Shown here: positions 8,723 through 17,721 of the stretch, in pieces
How positions within the stretch are numbered: position 1 is the first letter of the stretch
Layout of the letters: each line of letters opens with the position of its first letter
Assembly: GCA_963753055.1 (NCBI GenBank)
Contig: CAVWAP010000001.1
Coordinates: 62,001 to 126,000, forward strand
Source of the DNA: JAUWGC01 sp963753055
GTDB lineage: Bacteria > Bacteroidota > Bacteroidia > Bacteroidales > B18-G4
Length of the DNA stretch: 64,000 nucleotides
Direction of reading: 5' to 3'
Notes under the pieces: model-generated
The model's input: only the letters and a program-made list of their open reading frames with translations
Database searches by the model: none
Told to the model about the DNA's origin: nothing
Program-made: the position numbers and the translations under genes

Positions 8723-9532
8723 TTATTTTAATTTCTTACTTATTTTCTCAATTTGGGCTGCAAAGTAACTACTTTTTTCCGGATTTTTCAAAATTAATTG
8801 CTCATAAATTTCAATTGCACGCTTTTTATTGCCTTGATTAAGATGAATTTGAGCCAGTGTTTCACTTGTGATAGCATCATCATCCTTAGAGCTCTTGTTA
8901 GCCAGGTCTATATTGTGCTTATAATCACCAACTGGCTTTGAGATGCTGGGCTCTTCATCAATAAACTTATCAATCAGATCGTTTCCCTTTTCTGGTTCTG
9001 GTTCAAGTTCAGGTTCAGGTTTTGGCTCTGGCTCTGGCTTTTTCCGGGCTTTCTGCGGAGTCTCTGTCGCGGGCTCTTTTTCAGGTTCTTTCTTAGCCGG
9101 CGCTTTCTTCTTTTTTATTTCTGCCAGTCTTTTCTCTACAATTGCCTTGAGCTTTGCATTTTTATCCTCTTCCGGAGCTTCTTCAGGTGCTTGTTCTGGT
9201 TCTTTCTCCGGGGGCTTCTCTAATTTAACTTCTTGTTTGGGTTTTTCTATTACTTTTTCTTCAACTTTCTCAGGAATGGGTTCTGCTTCACCTCCATCAT
9301 TAAAACTATCGATTATCCAATGGAGCATCTTTTTGTCCTTACCCATAACTATTGTTTGGGAAAGCACTTCCGCATACTTTTTATCATCATGCTGGTGCAG
9401 GCCGGCCAGGTACAGTAATAATGCACTCTTACAATAAGGATGAGCTTTTATGACCCCGTTAAGATCTTTTAAATGCTCCCCGGTGATGGTCTTTGGAGTT
9501 TTTAATAAATCGGTAAATGTTTTAGCATCCAT
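8723..9532 (-). CDS. TPR protein with Pro/Glu-rich low-complexity linker
   Basis: A 269-residue protein with three parts: an N-terminal helical domain (residues 1-95), a charged linker at about 100-190 rich in Glu, Pro and Lys with KPEPEPKPEPELEPEPEKG-type repeats, and a C-terminal helical segment with a TPR-like unit (ETLAQIHLNQGNKKRAIEIY near residue 220). No signal peptide is present, so it is probably cytosolic. Function is not known. It lies between lptE and secG in a compact operon, which hints at a link to envelope biogenesis or export, but this is context only. Confidence 0.75.
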   Translation of the reverse strand: MDAKTFTDLLKTPKTITGEHLKDLNGVIKAHPYCKSALLLYLAGLHQHDDKKYAEVLSQTIVMGKDKKMLHWIIDSFNDGGEAEPIPEKVEEKVIEKPKQEVKLEKPPEKEPEQAPEEAPEEDKNAKLKAIVEKRLAEIKKKKAPAKKEPEKEPATETPQKARKKPEPEPKPEPELEPEPEKGNDLIDKFIDEEPSISKPVGDYKHNIDLANKSSKDDDAITSETLAQIHLNQGNKKRAIEIYEQLILKNPEKSSYFAAQIEKISKKLK

Positions 9533-9550
9533 ATCCTTCGTTAATATTCT

Positions 9551-10078
9551 CTACCAGTTAACTACAGCCTTGTTAAAGATATCATCAACCAGCATCTCAT
9601 TGATCTCTTCAATCAGCGCGTCTTCTACATTTGCCAGGTTCATCGAGCTCGGGTAATCCTGGAAACGGCTGAATGTTGTTTCGTAATTCTTGGATTCGTC
9701 TATAGTATTTGTATATGTCACTTTTACAGTGATAATTAGCTGGTTCAAAGCAGCGGTTTCATTAGCCTGTATAGCTTTTGGCTTTACGGCATAGCCAGTG
9801 ATCTGGCCCTCAATCCTGAGATCGCCAGCTTTATCAACAAGGCTCAGGTTCGTTTGCTGAGTGAACCTGTCCCTTAAAGCGTTGGTAAACCTGACACTTA
9901 AAGTAGGATTAACCAGGGAAGCATTGTTGGGAAAATTATCAACGGAGATAGTTTTTGCTTCCGGTGGTATTGAAGCGCCCGTTAAAGAATACACTTTACA
10001 TCCGCTAATGAATATTGCCAGAAACACAATAAGCAGCAGATGAATAATTGCAGTGTATATAAATTTTGATTCCTTCAT
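9551..10078 (-). CDS. lptE: LptE-like LPS-assembly lipoprotein
   Basis: A 175-residue lipoprotein: signal helix, lipobox FISGC (Cys27), then a body with SIPPEAKTISVDNFPNNA and RFTNALRDRFTQQTNL as in Bacteroidota LptE proteins. LptE plugs the LptD barrel and helps insert lipopolysaccharide in the outer membrane. Its ATG shares one base with the stop of the upstream sigma-54-type regulator (TGATG), so the pair is translationally coupled. LptD is not in the window. The fold is inferred from family resemblance. Confidence 0.85.
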   Translation of the reverse strand: MKESKFIYTAIIHLLLIVFLAIFISGCKVYSLTGASIPPEAKTISVDNFPNNASLVNPTLSVRFTNALRDRFTQQTNLSLVDKAGDLRIEGQITGYAVKPKAIQANETAALNQLIITVKVTYTNTIDESKNYETTFSRFQDYPSSMNLANVEDALIEEINEMLVDDIFNKAVVNW

Positions 10079-11307
10079 CAGTTAATATTGTACTCCTTAA
10101 TTTTTCTGTAAAGGGTACGTTCAGAGATACCCAATTCTTTTGCAGCATCTTTACGCTTGCCGTTATGTCTTTCAAGCGCTTTCCGGATCATCTCGATCTC
10201 TTGTTTTTCGAGGGAAAGTGATTCTTCGAGGACTTCAGATTCCTGGATGGGTTCCGGAAAATGCTCTTCTGCAGGATGATTGATCTCAATTTGCTTGCCA
10301 ACATCGGTAATTGCATCAATCTCATCATTTAACTGCCGGATCAGCTGCACATTGTCATCCTGTACCTGCTCATCTGTTTTTTGCTCTTCCAGGATATTGA
10401 CCACAACTTTCTTCAATTCAGTGATATCCTTTTTCATATCAAACAGTACCTTGTACAGCAGGTCCCTCTCCGAGATATCTCTGTCATGGGATTCCTTTTT
10501 ATACAGGACCGGGAGGTCATTGAACTGGTCATCCGGCAGGTATTGCCTGAGTGTGTCAGCACTAATATTCCTGTTCTCTTCAATGATTGATATCTGTTCC
10601 GTTATGTTTTTCAGTTGCCGCACATTTCCAGGCCAGCGATAGTGGACCAGCAGGTCTTTTGCAGCTTCATCCAGCGTGAGTGGCGGCATGCGGTACTTCT
10701 CTGCAAAGTCAGCAGTAAATTTTCTGAAGATGAGATGAATATCTTCCTCTCGTTTGCGTAGCGGAGGAATAAAAATAGGAACAGTATTTAACCTATAGTA
10801 CAGATCCTGTCGGAATTTCCCGCTTCTGATTGCTTCCCCAAGTTCTATGTTGGTTGCAGCTACCATCCTGACATTGGTCTTTATCATCTTAGATGAACCC
10901 ACTTTCATAAATTCGCCGGTTTCCAGGACGCGCAGAAGCCTGACCTGTGTAGAAAGAGGGAGCTCAGCAACTTCGTCAAGGAAGATCGTACCTTCATTAG
11001 CAACTTCAAAATAGCCTTTCCTGGCTTCATGGGCGCCTGTAAAAGATCCTTTTTCATGACCGAACAATTCAGAGTCGATGGTACCCTCAGGGATAGCTCC
11101 GCAGTTTACAGCGATGTAAGGTCCGTGCTTACGGGCAGACAGCTGATGTATGATCTTCGGAAATACCTCCTTGCCAACACCACTTTCACCTGAGATAAGC
11201 ACTGTCAGGTCGGTAGGGGCAACCTGTGCAGCGATATCGATGGCACGGTTCAGCAATGAAGAATTGCCAATGATACCAAAGCGTTGTTTAATCGATAGAA
11301 CTTCCAT
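10078..11307 (-). CDS. Sigma-54-interacting AAA+ regulator with Fis-type HTH, no receiver domain
   Basis: A 409-residue bacterial enhancer-binding protein. It begins almost directly with the AAA+ domain: Walker A GESGVGKE near residue 40, the sigma-54 contact loop as GSFTGA (rather than GAFTGA) near 90, Walker B GTIFLDE near 110, and RHLYY-type sensor region RQDLYYRLN near 175. A variable region of about 100 residues (270-360) separates it from a Fis-type helix-turn-helix at the C-terminus (AAKELGISERTLYRKIKEY). No N-terminal receiver or PAS domain is present, so activity may be set by expression or partner proteins. First gene of the run with lptE, the TPR gene and secG. Confidence 0.9.
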   Translation of the reverse strand: MEVLSIKQRFGIIGNSSLLNRAIDIAAQVAPTDLTVLISGESGVGKEVFPKIIHQLSARKHGPYIAVNCGAIPEGTIDSELFGHEKGSFTGAHEARKGYFEVANEGTIFLDEVAELPLSTQVRLLRVLETGEFMKVGSSKMIKTNVRMVAATNIELGEAIRSGKFRQDLYYRLNTVPIFIPPLRKREEDIHLIFRKFTADFAEKYRMPPLTLDEAAKDLLVHYRWPGNVRQLKNITEQISIIEENRNISADTLRQYLPDDQFNDLPVLYKKESHDRDISERDLLYKVLFDMKKDITELKKVVVNILEEQKTDEQVQDDNVQLIRQLNDEIDAITDVGKQIEINHPAEEHFPEPIQESEVLEESLSLEKQEIEMIRKALERHNGKRKDAAKELGISERTLYRKIKEYNIN

Positions 11308-11339
11308 AATCAGGATAGGCTAGCCGATAAAGACAAATA

Positions 11340-12998
11340 TTAACGGTTAAAGTTAAGGATTTCTTTTTTAATACGTTGGATATGACCACGCCCCAATGCT
11401 TTTACTTCACATCCAAGCTTAAAATAATGTCTTATCTGATCATCATTCAGTATCCCAAAGCAATCGATAACTGCAATTGGTCCACCAGCCCAGTCAACGA
11501 TCTCATCAGGATCAAGCTTCATATAGTCTGCATGAGGAACAGCAAGGATCATCACATCAACACCTTTCAGCGCCTGCTTGAGATCCTTTTGCACCCTGAC
11601 ATCTGCCAGGCCATCCTGGTTGCGGAAGAAACGACTCCAGGAGTGTCCTGGTGCCGGATATGTTTCCTGTGCTTCAAGCTCGTACCAGTGATCAACATAA
11701 GGATCATGGATTTTCATCTCGGCACCCATCTCCGTTAGCTTACGGACTACAAGCTCACTGCCGCTATAGCGTGTGTCACCTACATCCTGCCTGTAACTGG
11801 CACCGCACAGCAGTACATTGACACCGGCAACATGCCTTGACATGTTCCTCAAAGCATCTCTGGTCAGCTGTGCCACATGCAGTGCCCTGGTGTCATTGAT
11901 ATCGATAGCGGTTGGGGTTATCTTGAAGATATCATCTCCATCATCAAAACCAAGAATGTGCTTATACGCCCAGTAACCCAACCCTCCATCTTTTGGCAGG
12001 CAATATCCTCCTATTCCCGGCCCGGGGAAGATCATATTACTATGTGTCGGCCTGACTTTAATGGCCTTGATGACCTTGATCAGGTCAACTCCGTTACGCT
12101 CGGCAAAAAGGCTCCATTCATTTTGGAAAGCCAGTATTGTTGCCCGGTAAGAGTTCTCCACGATCTTGGTTGTTTCAGATTCTATGGGCCTGTCCATGAC
12201 CGTCAGAGGAAATTCTTTGGTGTTGAGCACTTCTTCCAGGAATTTTTCAACCCTATCACGTGCTTTATCATTACACCCTGAGCATACCCTCCAAAAGTCA
12301 CGTATACTTGCAACATATTCTTTACCTGGCATGACCCTTTCGAAACTATGGGATAACAATGGAACTTCATCTAATCCACGGTTCTGGAATTCTTTTTTCA
12401 GGATGGGCCATGCAACGAACTCGGTAGTACCCGGAGCAACGGTTGTTTCGATAAGCACAAGAGCTGATGGTGGTATTTTTTCTCCAATGGTTTTCAATGT
12501 CGCTTCCAGTGCTGCCATATCAGCTTCACCTGTGCGCATGTTGCCAAGATCATGCTTGGTATAATCACACTGTACATCCACCACAACACAATCAGCCAGC
12601 TTCAGACAATCGCTGTTATATGTAGCTATTAGTGTCTTTTCTTTCAGCACACAACGGTCGATCAGCTCATCCACTTCGGGATCTTCTGCTTTAACGGGAG
12701 AAATGCCTTTGTTCAGCAAAGGAATCTTCCAGTAACTTCTGACACTTGGCCGCTGGCAGCCAATAACAAATTTTGAATATTTTCCATTTTCGTCTTTGGT
12801 GTCGGCAACGATGGCTGCCATCACTGCTCCCACAAAGCCAACTCCCATAACCACGACTATTTCTTTGCCTTCATTGCGGGCCTGTTTTACTAAGCCCTCA
12901 AGCCTTTCATATTCTTTTGCAAAGTCTTCAGAACCGGGGATTTCGAAACTTTCACCGTTGGGACTAACGGAGTACTTGATTTCATTTTTTTCACTCAT
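11340..12998 (-). CDS. Nucleotide-sugar dehydrogenase (UDP-glucose/GDP-mannose dehydrogenase family)
   Basis: A 552-residue NAD-dependent dehydrogenase. Seen: the Rossmann motif VVMGVGFVGAVMAA near residue 47, the central-domain stretch SETTKIVENSYRATILAFQNE near 275 (split motif, Glu and Asn conserved), the catalytic cysteine in GIGGYCLPKDGG near 330, and the C-terminal UDP-binding region CGASYRQDVGDTRYSGSE near 400. It oxidises a sugar 6-OH to the uronic acid for surface polysaccharide. It is about 110 residues longer than typical Ugd proteins (about 440) because of an N-terminal extension and inserted loops. The substrate cannot be told. It starts 11 bp after pheT on the same strand. Confidence 0.88.
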   Translation of the reverse strand: MSEKNEIKYSVSPNGESFEIPGSEDFAKEYERLEGLVKQARNEGKEIVVVMGVGFVGAVMAAIVADTKDENGKYSKFVIGCQRPSVRSYWKIPLLNKGISPVKAEDPEVDELIDRCVLKEKTLIATYNSDCLKLADCVVVDVQCDYTKHDLGNMRTGEADMAALEATLKTIGEKIPPSALVLIETTVAPGTTEFVAWPILKKEFQNRGLDEVPLLSHSFERVMPGKEYVASIRDFWRVCSGCNDKARDRVEKFLEEVLNTKEFPLTVMDRPIESETTKIVENSYRATILAFQNEWSLFAERNGVDLIKVIKAIKVRPTHSNMIFPGPGIGGYCLPKDGGLGYWAYKHILGFDDGDDIFKITPTAIDINDTRALHVAQLTRDALRNMSRHVAGVNVLLCGASYRQDVGDTRYSGSELVVRKLTEMGAEMKIHDPYVDHWYELEAQETYPAPGHSWSRFFRNQDGLADVRVQKDLKQALKGVDVMILAVPHADYMKLDPDEIVDWAGGPIAVIDCFGILNDDQIRHYFKLGCEVKALGRGHIQRIKKEILNFNR

Positions 12999-13009
12999 AA
13001 TTATCTGAT

Positions 13010-15472
13010 TTATCTAATGGTTGCTCCTAATTCAGTTTTCAGCAAAACGAGAATTTTATTGATGATCTTATCAACTACTTTATCCGTCAGTGTTTTTTCT
13101 TTGTCCTGGAGAATGATACTGATGGCATATGATTTTTTGTCTTTATCCAGTTTATCTCCTTCATAGACATCAAAGAGGTTTACAGACTTGATCAATCTTT
13201 TTTCACCTTTATATACTATGTTTTCAACCTGGCTGAATGATACCGATTTATCAAGCAACAAGGCCAGATCTCGCCTAACCTCAGGGTGTTTGGGGACAGG
13301 GACATATTGTTTGTCGTCCACTTTAATCATACGGAAAAGCTTATCCCAATAAAGATCAGCGAAGAAGACGGGTTGCTTGATGCCGAAATGGCCAAGAACT
13401 GCCTGGGATATTTTTCCTGTCTCAATTAATATCTTATTGTCTTTGTGAAATTGTAAAACAGAATCAAAATACGTGGGGCCTTCTTCTTTAACCTGCCATG
13501 AATCCATATCCAGGCCTAATCTTTTCACAACCTGAAGAACTATTGATTTAAGGTAATAGGAATCTACCAGGCCCTCAGCAGTATTCCAGCTTTCAGCGTC
13601 TTTCCTGCCGGAAACAATAATTCCGAGGTGGGTGGATTCGAAGTATTTCTTCAGCGGTTTATCAGGATCGGCTTTATCAGCATTCAGGATATATGTTGTT
13701 CCAAACTCGAACAACTTCATGTCATTGCTTTGCCTGTTCTGGTTGTATTGGACAGATTCCATAGCTCCAAAAAGCAGTGACTGCCTCATAGCGTTCAAGT
13801 CGATACTCAGGGGATTAAAAATCATTACATTGTTCTCAGGCTTGAATCCTGGAACATTTTCAGCATAACCCGACCTGGTCAGGGAGTTATTCATGATCTC
13901 GTTGAACCCATTGCTGGTTAGCAGGTCGGCAATGGTGTTCTGCACCTTGTCCCTGTCAGGCTTAGGATAAAATGTTAGGGATGCATTCACTTTTTCTCCA
14001 AACTCAACATTGTTATACCCATATATCCTTAGTACTTCTTCGATCAGGTCTGCTTCCCTTCTCACATCGTATCGATAAGTAGGTACGACAGCGGTGAGCC
14101 CCTCTTCGTTTTCTTCTGACACTTCAATCTCAAGGTTTCCCAGGATGCTTTTTATGATGCCTGGTTCAATATGCTTGCCTACCAGACCATCGAGATTATT
14201 ATAATTGAGTTTAACCACCCAGCCTGGAATATCTTTTGGATATGCATCCACAATATCTGATGCAATGTTTCCATCTGCCAGTTCTCTGATAAGCATGGCA
14301 GCCCTTTTAATGGCGTAGACTGTAATATTCGGATCAGCACCTCTTTCAAAACGGAATGAGGCATCGGTCTGCAGGCCATGGTGTTTTGACGTTTTTCTAA
14401 TTGAAGCAGGGTTAAAGTATGCACTCTCGAGGAAGACATCGTTCGTGCTCTCTGTGACACCAGATTCAATACCTCCGAAGACACCTGCAATACACATAGG
14501 GTCCTTTGCATTACAGATCATGAGGTCCGTATCCAGGAGCTCTCTCTTGATCTCGTCGAGTGTTATAAATGGTTCTGCCTTGTATGCTTTACGGATAACA
14601 ACCTTTTCACCTATGATCCTGTCAGCATCAAATGCATGTAATGGCTGACCGGTTTCCATCAAGATATAGTTTGTGATATCCACAATATTATTGATAGGGC
14701 GAATGCCGATTGCGTTAAGTCTGTTCTTCATCCAGCCGGGAGATTCCTTCACCTTGATCCCGGTCATGGTCAGTCCGGTATACCGCGGGCAGGCATCTTC
14801 ATCATCTATTTTTATCTCAATCTTGCGGGTAGCCTTGTCAACTTTGAAATCGTCAACTCCTGGCCTTTCCAGGGTCAGGTTCTTGTTCCTTTGCTGGTTG
14901 AGGGCTGCGACTATATCCCTGGCAACACCGATATGTGAAGTAGCATCAGTTCTGTTGGGAGTGAGGCCAATTTCAAAGACCCAGTCCTCTTCAATGTCAA
15001 AGTGTTCCCTGGCTGGTTTGCCAATGGATGCATCTGATTCCAGTACCATGATCCCTTCGTGTGAGGTGCCCAGCCCGATCTCATCTTCCGCACATATCAT
15101 CCCCTCTGATTCGGCTCCCCTGATCTTGGTTTTCTTAATGGTAAAAGATTCATCATTCATGGTTAGTGTTGTTCCCACAGTGGCAACCAGCACTTTTTGA
15201 CCTGCTGCAACATTTGGTGCTCCGCAGACAATTGACAATGGGCTTTCACCCCCCACATTTACGGTAGTAACTGTAAGTTTGTCAGCATCAGGGTGCTTCT
15301 CACAGGTCATGACTTCGCCGATTACAATACCTTCCAGTCCACCCTTGACAGATTCGAACTTTTCCAATCCTTCAACTTCAAGTCCGGTATCTGTGAGAAT
15401 TATTGCAAGCTCTTGTGGGTCAATATCTTCGAGGTTCACATAATCCTTCAACCAATTGTATGAAATCTTCAT
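13010..15472 (-). CDS. pheT: Phenylalanine--tRNA ligase beta subunit
   Basis: A bacterial-type beta subunit of about 820 residues. The order is: N-terminal MKISYNWLKDYVNL, a tRNA-binding EMAP-like domain (residues about 40-150, including VGGESPLSIVCGAPNV), B3/4 editing domain, B5 domain around 400-470, a class II core-like domain with EVLRIYGYNNVEFG near 480, and a C-terminal ferredoxin-fold anticodon-binding domain (VPKHPEVRRDLALLLDKSV near 725). It pairs with PheS, which is not in the window. The ATG at 15472 is preferred over the Met two codons upstream because family members begin MKISY. A TAnnTTTG box lies 26 bp upstream. Confidence 0.97.
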   Translation of the reverse strand: MKISYNWLKDYVNLEDIDPQELAIILTDTGLEVEGLEKFESVKGGLEGIVIGEVMTCEKHPDADKLTVTTVNVGGESPLSIVCGAPNVAAGQKVLVATVGTTLTMNDESFTIKKTKIRGAESEGMICAEDEIGLGTSHEGIMVLESDASIGKPAREHFDIEEDWVFEIGLTPNRTDATSHIGVARDIVAALNQQRNKNLTLERPGVDDFKVDKATRKIEIKIDDEDACPRYTGLTMTGIKVKESPGWMKNRLNAIGIRPINNIVDITNYILMETGQPLHAFDADRIIGEKVVIRKAYKAEPFITLDEIKRELLDTDLMICNAKDPMCIAGVFGGIESGVTESTNDVFLESAYFNPASIRKTSKHHGLQTDASFRFERGADPNITVYAIKRAAMLIRELADGNIASDIVDAYPKDIPGWVVKLNYNNLDGLVGKHIEPGIIKSILGNLEIEVSEENEEGLTAVVPTYRYDVRREADLIEEVLRIYGYNNVEFGEKVNASLTFYPKPDRDKVQNTIADLLTSNGFNEIMNNSLTRSGYAENVPGFKPENNVMIFNPLSIDLNAMRQSLLFGAMESVQYNQNRQSNDMKLFEFGTTYILNADKADPDKPLKKYFESTHLGIIVSGRKDAESWNTAEGLVDSYYLKSIVLQVVKRLGLDMDSWQVKEEGPTYFDSVLQFHKDNKILIETGKISQAVLGHFGIKQPVFFADLYWDKLFRMIKVDDKQYVPVPKHPEVRRDLALLLDKSVSFSQVENIVYKGEKRLIKSVNLFDVYEGDKLDKDKKSYAISIILQDKEKTLTDKVVDKIINKILVLLKTELGATIR

Positions 15473-15497
15473 CAGCAACGATTTATTAATTGCAAAG

Positions 15498-15505
15498 CAA
15501 ATGTA
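15498..15505 (-). promoter_or_regulatory. Putative -7 box (TACATTTG) for pheT
   Basis: An exact minus-strand match to TAnnTTTG, 26 bp upstream of the pheT ATG in the short gap after recG. The identical octamer precedes recG. Confidence 0.5.
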
Positions 15506-15523
15506 GTGAATTTAATTATTTAT

Positions 15524-17626
15524 CTAGGAGATGGAGCCCCAATTCGCTTGATTTTTACCGGATTCGAGGAGGTGTTTCCTGAGAGGCATATTCTGAGGTT
15601 TGATAAGGTCCGGATCCTGTTCCAATAATTCTTGTGCCAGGCTTCTGGCATATTTTAATATTTTTTCATCTTTCACCAGGTTAGCAATCTTCAGGTCGAT
15701 GATACCACTTTGTTGCGTCCCTTGAAGGTCGCCGGGTCCGCGCAGGCGCAGGTCAACCTCGGCAATTTCAAAGCCATCGCTTGTCTGCACCATTGTTTCA
15801 AGCCTTTTCTTTGCCTCAATGGTTAGTTTGTAACCAGACATGAGGACGCAATAGGATTGATCAGCACCACGGCCGACACGTCCTCTGAGCTGATGCAATT
15901 GTGACAGTCCGAATCGTTCAGCATTTTCAATAACCATCGCACTCGCCCGGGGGATGTCAACACCTACTTCAATGACTGTTGTAGCCACCATGATCTGGGT
16001 TTCTCCCCTGACAAACCTTTGCATTTCATAGTCTTTGTCGGCAGATTTCATTTTGCCATGGACAATGCTGATGGCATAATCTGGTAGGGGGAAGGCTCGT
16101 TGTATGCTTTCATAGCCATCCATCAGGTCTTTCAGGTCAAGTTTTTCAGATTCCTGGATCAGGGGGTAGACGATAAAGACCTGCTGTCCCTTTTGAATTT
16201 GTTCTTTGATAAAACCAAACAGCTTCAGCCTTTTGGAATCATACAAATGGTAAGTCTTAACTGGTTTCCTTCCCGGGGGCATCTCATCGATGACTGACAG
16301 GTCAAGATCTCCGTATAGGGTCATGGCCAGCGTTCGTGGTATCGGTGTGGCTGTCATGACCAGGACATGAGGCGGTACTATATTTTTTGTCCAGAGTTTT
16401 GCTCTTTGGGCAACACCAAACCGATGTTGTTCATCGATGACCACGAAGCCCAGGTTTTTAAATCTGACTGTCTCTTCGATAAGGGCATGGGTCCCGACCA
16501 GGACCTGGAGCTCACCGGAAAGCAGCTCTTCGTGCAACCTTTTACGGTCTGCAGCTTTCGTAGAACCTGTAAGCAGGTCCAAGCGGATGCCGAGGCCATC
16601 AAATAGTTTAGTGATGGTTACAAAGTGCTGGTTTGCCAGGATTTCTGTTGGTGCCATGAAGCAGGCCTGGAAGCCATTATCGAGGGCAATCAGTATAGCC
16701 ATGACGGCAACCAGTGTTTTGCCGCTGCCCACATCACCTTGCAGCAGTCTGTTCATTTGTTTACCGCCTCCCAGGTCGGCCCTGATCTCTTTGATCACTT
16801 TCTTTTGTGCGCCGGTAAGTTCAAACTTCAGGTTGGAATCATAAAAGCTATTCAGGTAATTACCAACTTTCTGAAAGACATGCCCTTGTACCTTCTCCAT
16901 CCTGCTGATCTTGTACTTCAGAAGGCGCAGCTGGATAAAAAACAGTTCTTCGAACTTCAGCCTTGCCTGGGCTTTGCGAAGCGACTGCTGGTTAATGGGA
17001 AAGTGGATGTTTTTTAAAGCTTCTTCTTTACTGATGAAACTCAATGAGCGGAGGATCTCCCCGGTGAGTGTTTCCCTGATTTCACCCTGTACTTTCTGAA
17101 TGAGGGTAAACATCAGTTTGCTGATCTGCCGGCTGTTTAATCCCCTGTTTTTAAGTTTGTCGGTGGTGCTGTAAAAACCCTGCAATGTACCACCGATACT
17201 CTCTTTCACCACGAACGGTTCCACTTCAGGGTGGGGGATATTAAATCGATTATTAAAAGAGGAGGGTTTACCAAAGACCAGGTATTCAACGTTAGGGTCA
17301 AACTTATCTATGTACCAGCGGATGCCTTTAAACCAGACCAGGTCGACCCTGCCTGAGTGATCGGAAAGGGTGGCGACAAGGCGCTTACCTCTCTTCTGTC
17401 CGATTTCACGTATGTTTGAGATCTTCCCTTTAAGCTGAACATATGCCAGGTCGCTGGTGATCTCAGAGATCTTGAAGATCTTGCTTTTATCTATATACCT
17501 GAAGGGATAATACTGGATCAGGTCGTTGAAGGTATCAACGCCGAGTTCTGAGCGCAGGAGTGCGGCTCTTTTTGGTCCAACCCCTTTGAGGTATTCTATC
17601 GGCGTATCCAGGATATTAACAGGCAT
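15524..17626 (-). CDS. recG: ATP-dependent DNA helicase RecG
   Basis: A 700-residue helicase that regresses stalled replication forks. Domains in order: wedge/OB domain with the helix-hairpin-like GVGPKRAALL near residue 15, superfamily 2 motor with Walker A GDVGSGKT near 300 and the DEQH box VIDEQHRFG near 400, then the C-terminal helicase lobe with QLRGRVGRG near 600 and the TRG region. The frame stays open upstream to 17734, but that extension reads through a terminator and a promoter box and has no homology-like content; the ATG at 17626 (MPVNILDTPIEYLKG) is the credible start. Confidence 0.97.
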   Translation of the reverse strand: MPVNILDTPIEYLKGVGPKRAALLRSELGVDTFNDLIQYYPFRYIDKSKIFKISEITSDLAYVQLKGKISNIREIGQKRGKRLVATLSDHSGRVDLVWFKGIRWYIDKFDPNVEYLVFGKPSSFNNRFNIPHPEVEPFVVKESIGGTLQGFYSTTDKLKNRGLNSRQISKLMFTLIQKVQGEIRETLTGEILRSLSFISKEEALKNIHFPINQQSLRKAQARLKFEELFFIQLRLLKYKISRMEKVQGHVFQKVGNYLNSFYDSNLKFELTGAQKKVIKEIRADLGGGKQMNRLLQGDVGSGKTLVAVMAILIALDNGFQACFMAPTEILANQHFVTITKLFDGLGIRLDLLTGSTKAADRKRLHEELLSGELQVLVGTHALIEETVRFKNLGFVVIDEQHRFGVAQRAKLWTKNIVPPHVLVMTATPIPRTLAMTLYGDLDLSVIDEMPPGRKPVKTYHLYDSKRLKLFGFIKEQIQKGQQVFIVYPLIQESEKLDLKDLMDGYESIQRAFPLPDYAISIVHGKMKSADKDYEMQRFVRGETQIMVATTVIEVGVDIPRASAMVIENAERFGLSQLHQLRGRVGRGADQSYCVLMSGYKLTIEAKKRLETMVQTSDGFEIAEVDLRLRGPGDLQGTQQSGIIDLKIANLVKDEKILKYARSLAQELLEQDPDLIKPQNMPLRKHLLESGKNQANWGSIS

Positions 17627-17649
17627 AATCAGCTTCGGCGTTTGCAAAA

Positions 17650-17657
17650 CAAATGTA
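17650..17657 (-). promoter_or_regulatory. Putative -7 box (TACATTTG) for recG
   Basis: An exact TAnnTTTG match on the minus strand, 23 bp upstream of the recG ATG and directly after the gldN terminator. Its place supports the 17626 start. Confidence 0.5.
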
Positions 17658-17665
17658 ATGAATAT

Positions 17666-17696
17666 AAAAAAAACTCCCCCGTAAGGAGGAGTTTTT
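17666..17696 (-). terminator. Terminator of the porP-gldKLMN operon
   Basis: A 9-bp perfect stem (AAAAACTCC at 17669-17677 against GGAGTTTTT at 17688-17696) with T-rich flanks on both strands, 25 bp after the gldN stop. It could act in both directions. Confidence 0.85.
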
Positions 17697-17721
17697 GTCA
17701 TTATAGATAATTTGGTTTGAC

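Noticed and set aside
8943..9437. Ser/Gly-rich 164-codon plus-strand frame
   Set aside because: Produced by the Pro/Glu-rich linker of the TPR gene read antisense; low complexity and no start signals.
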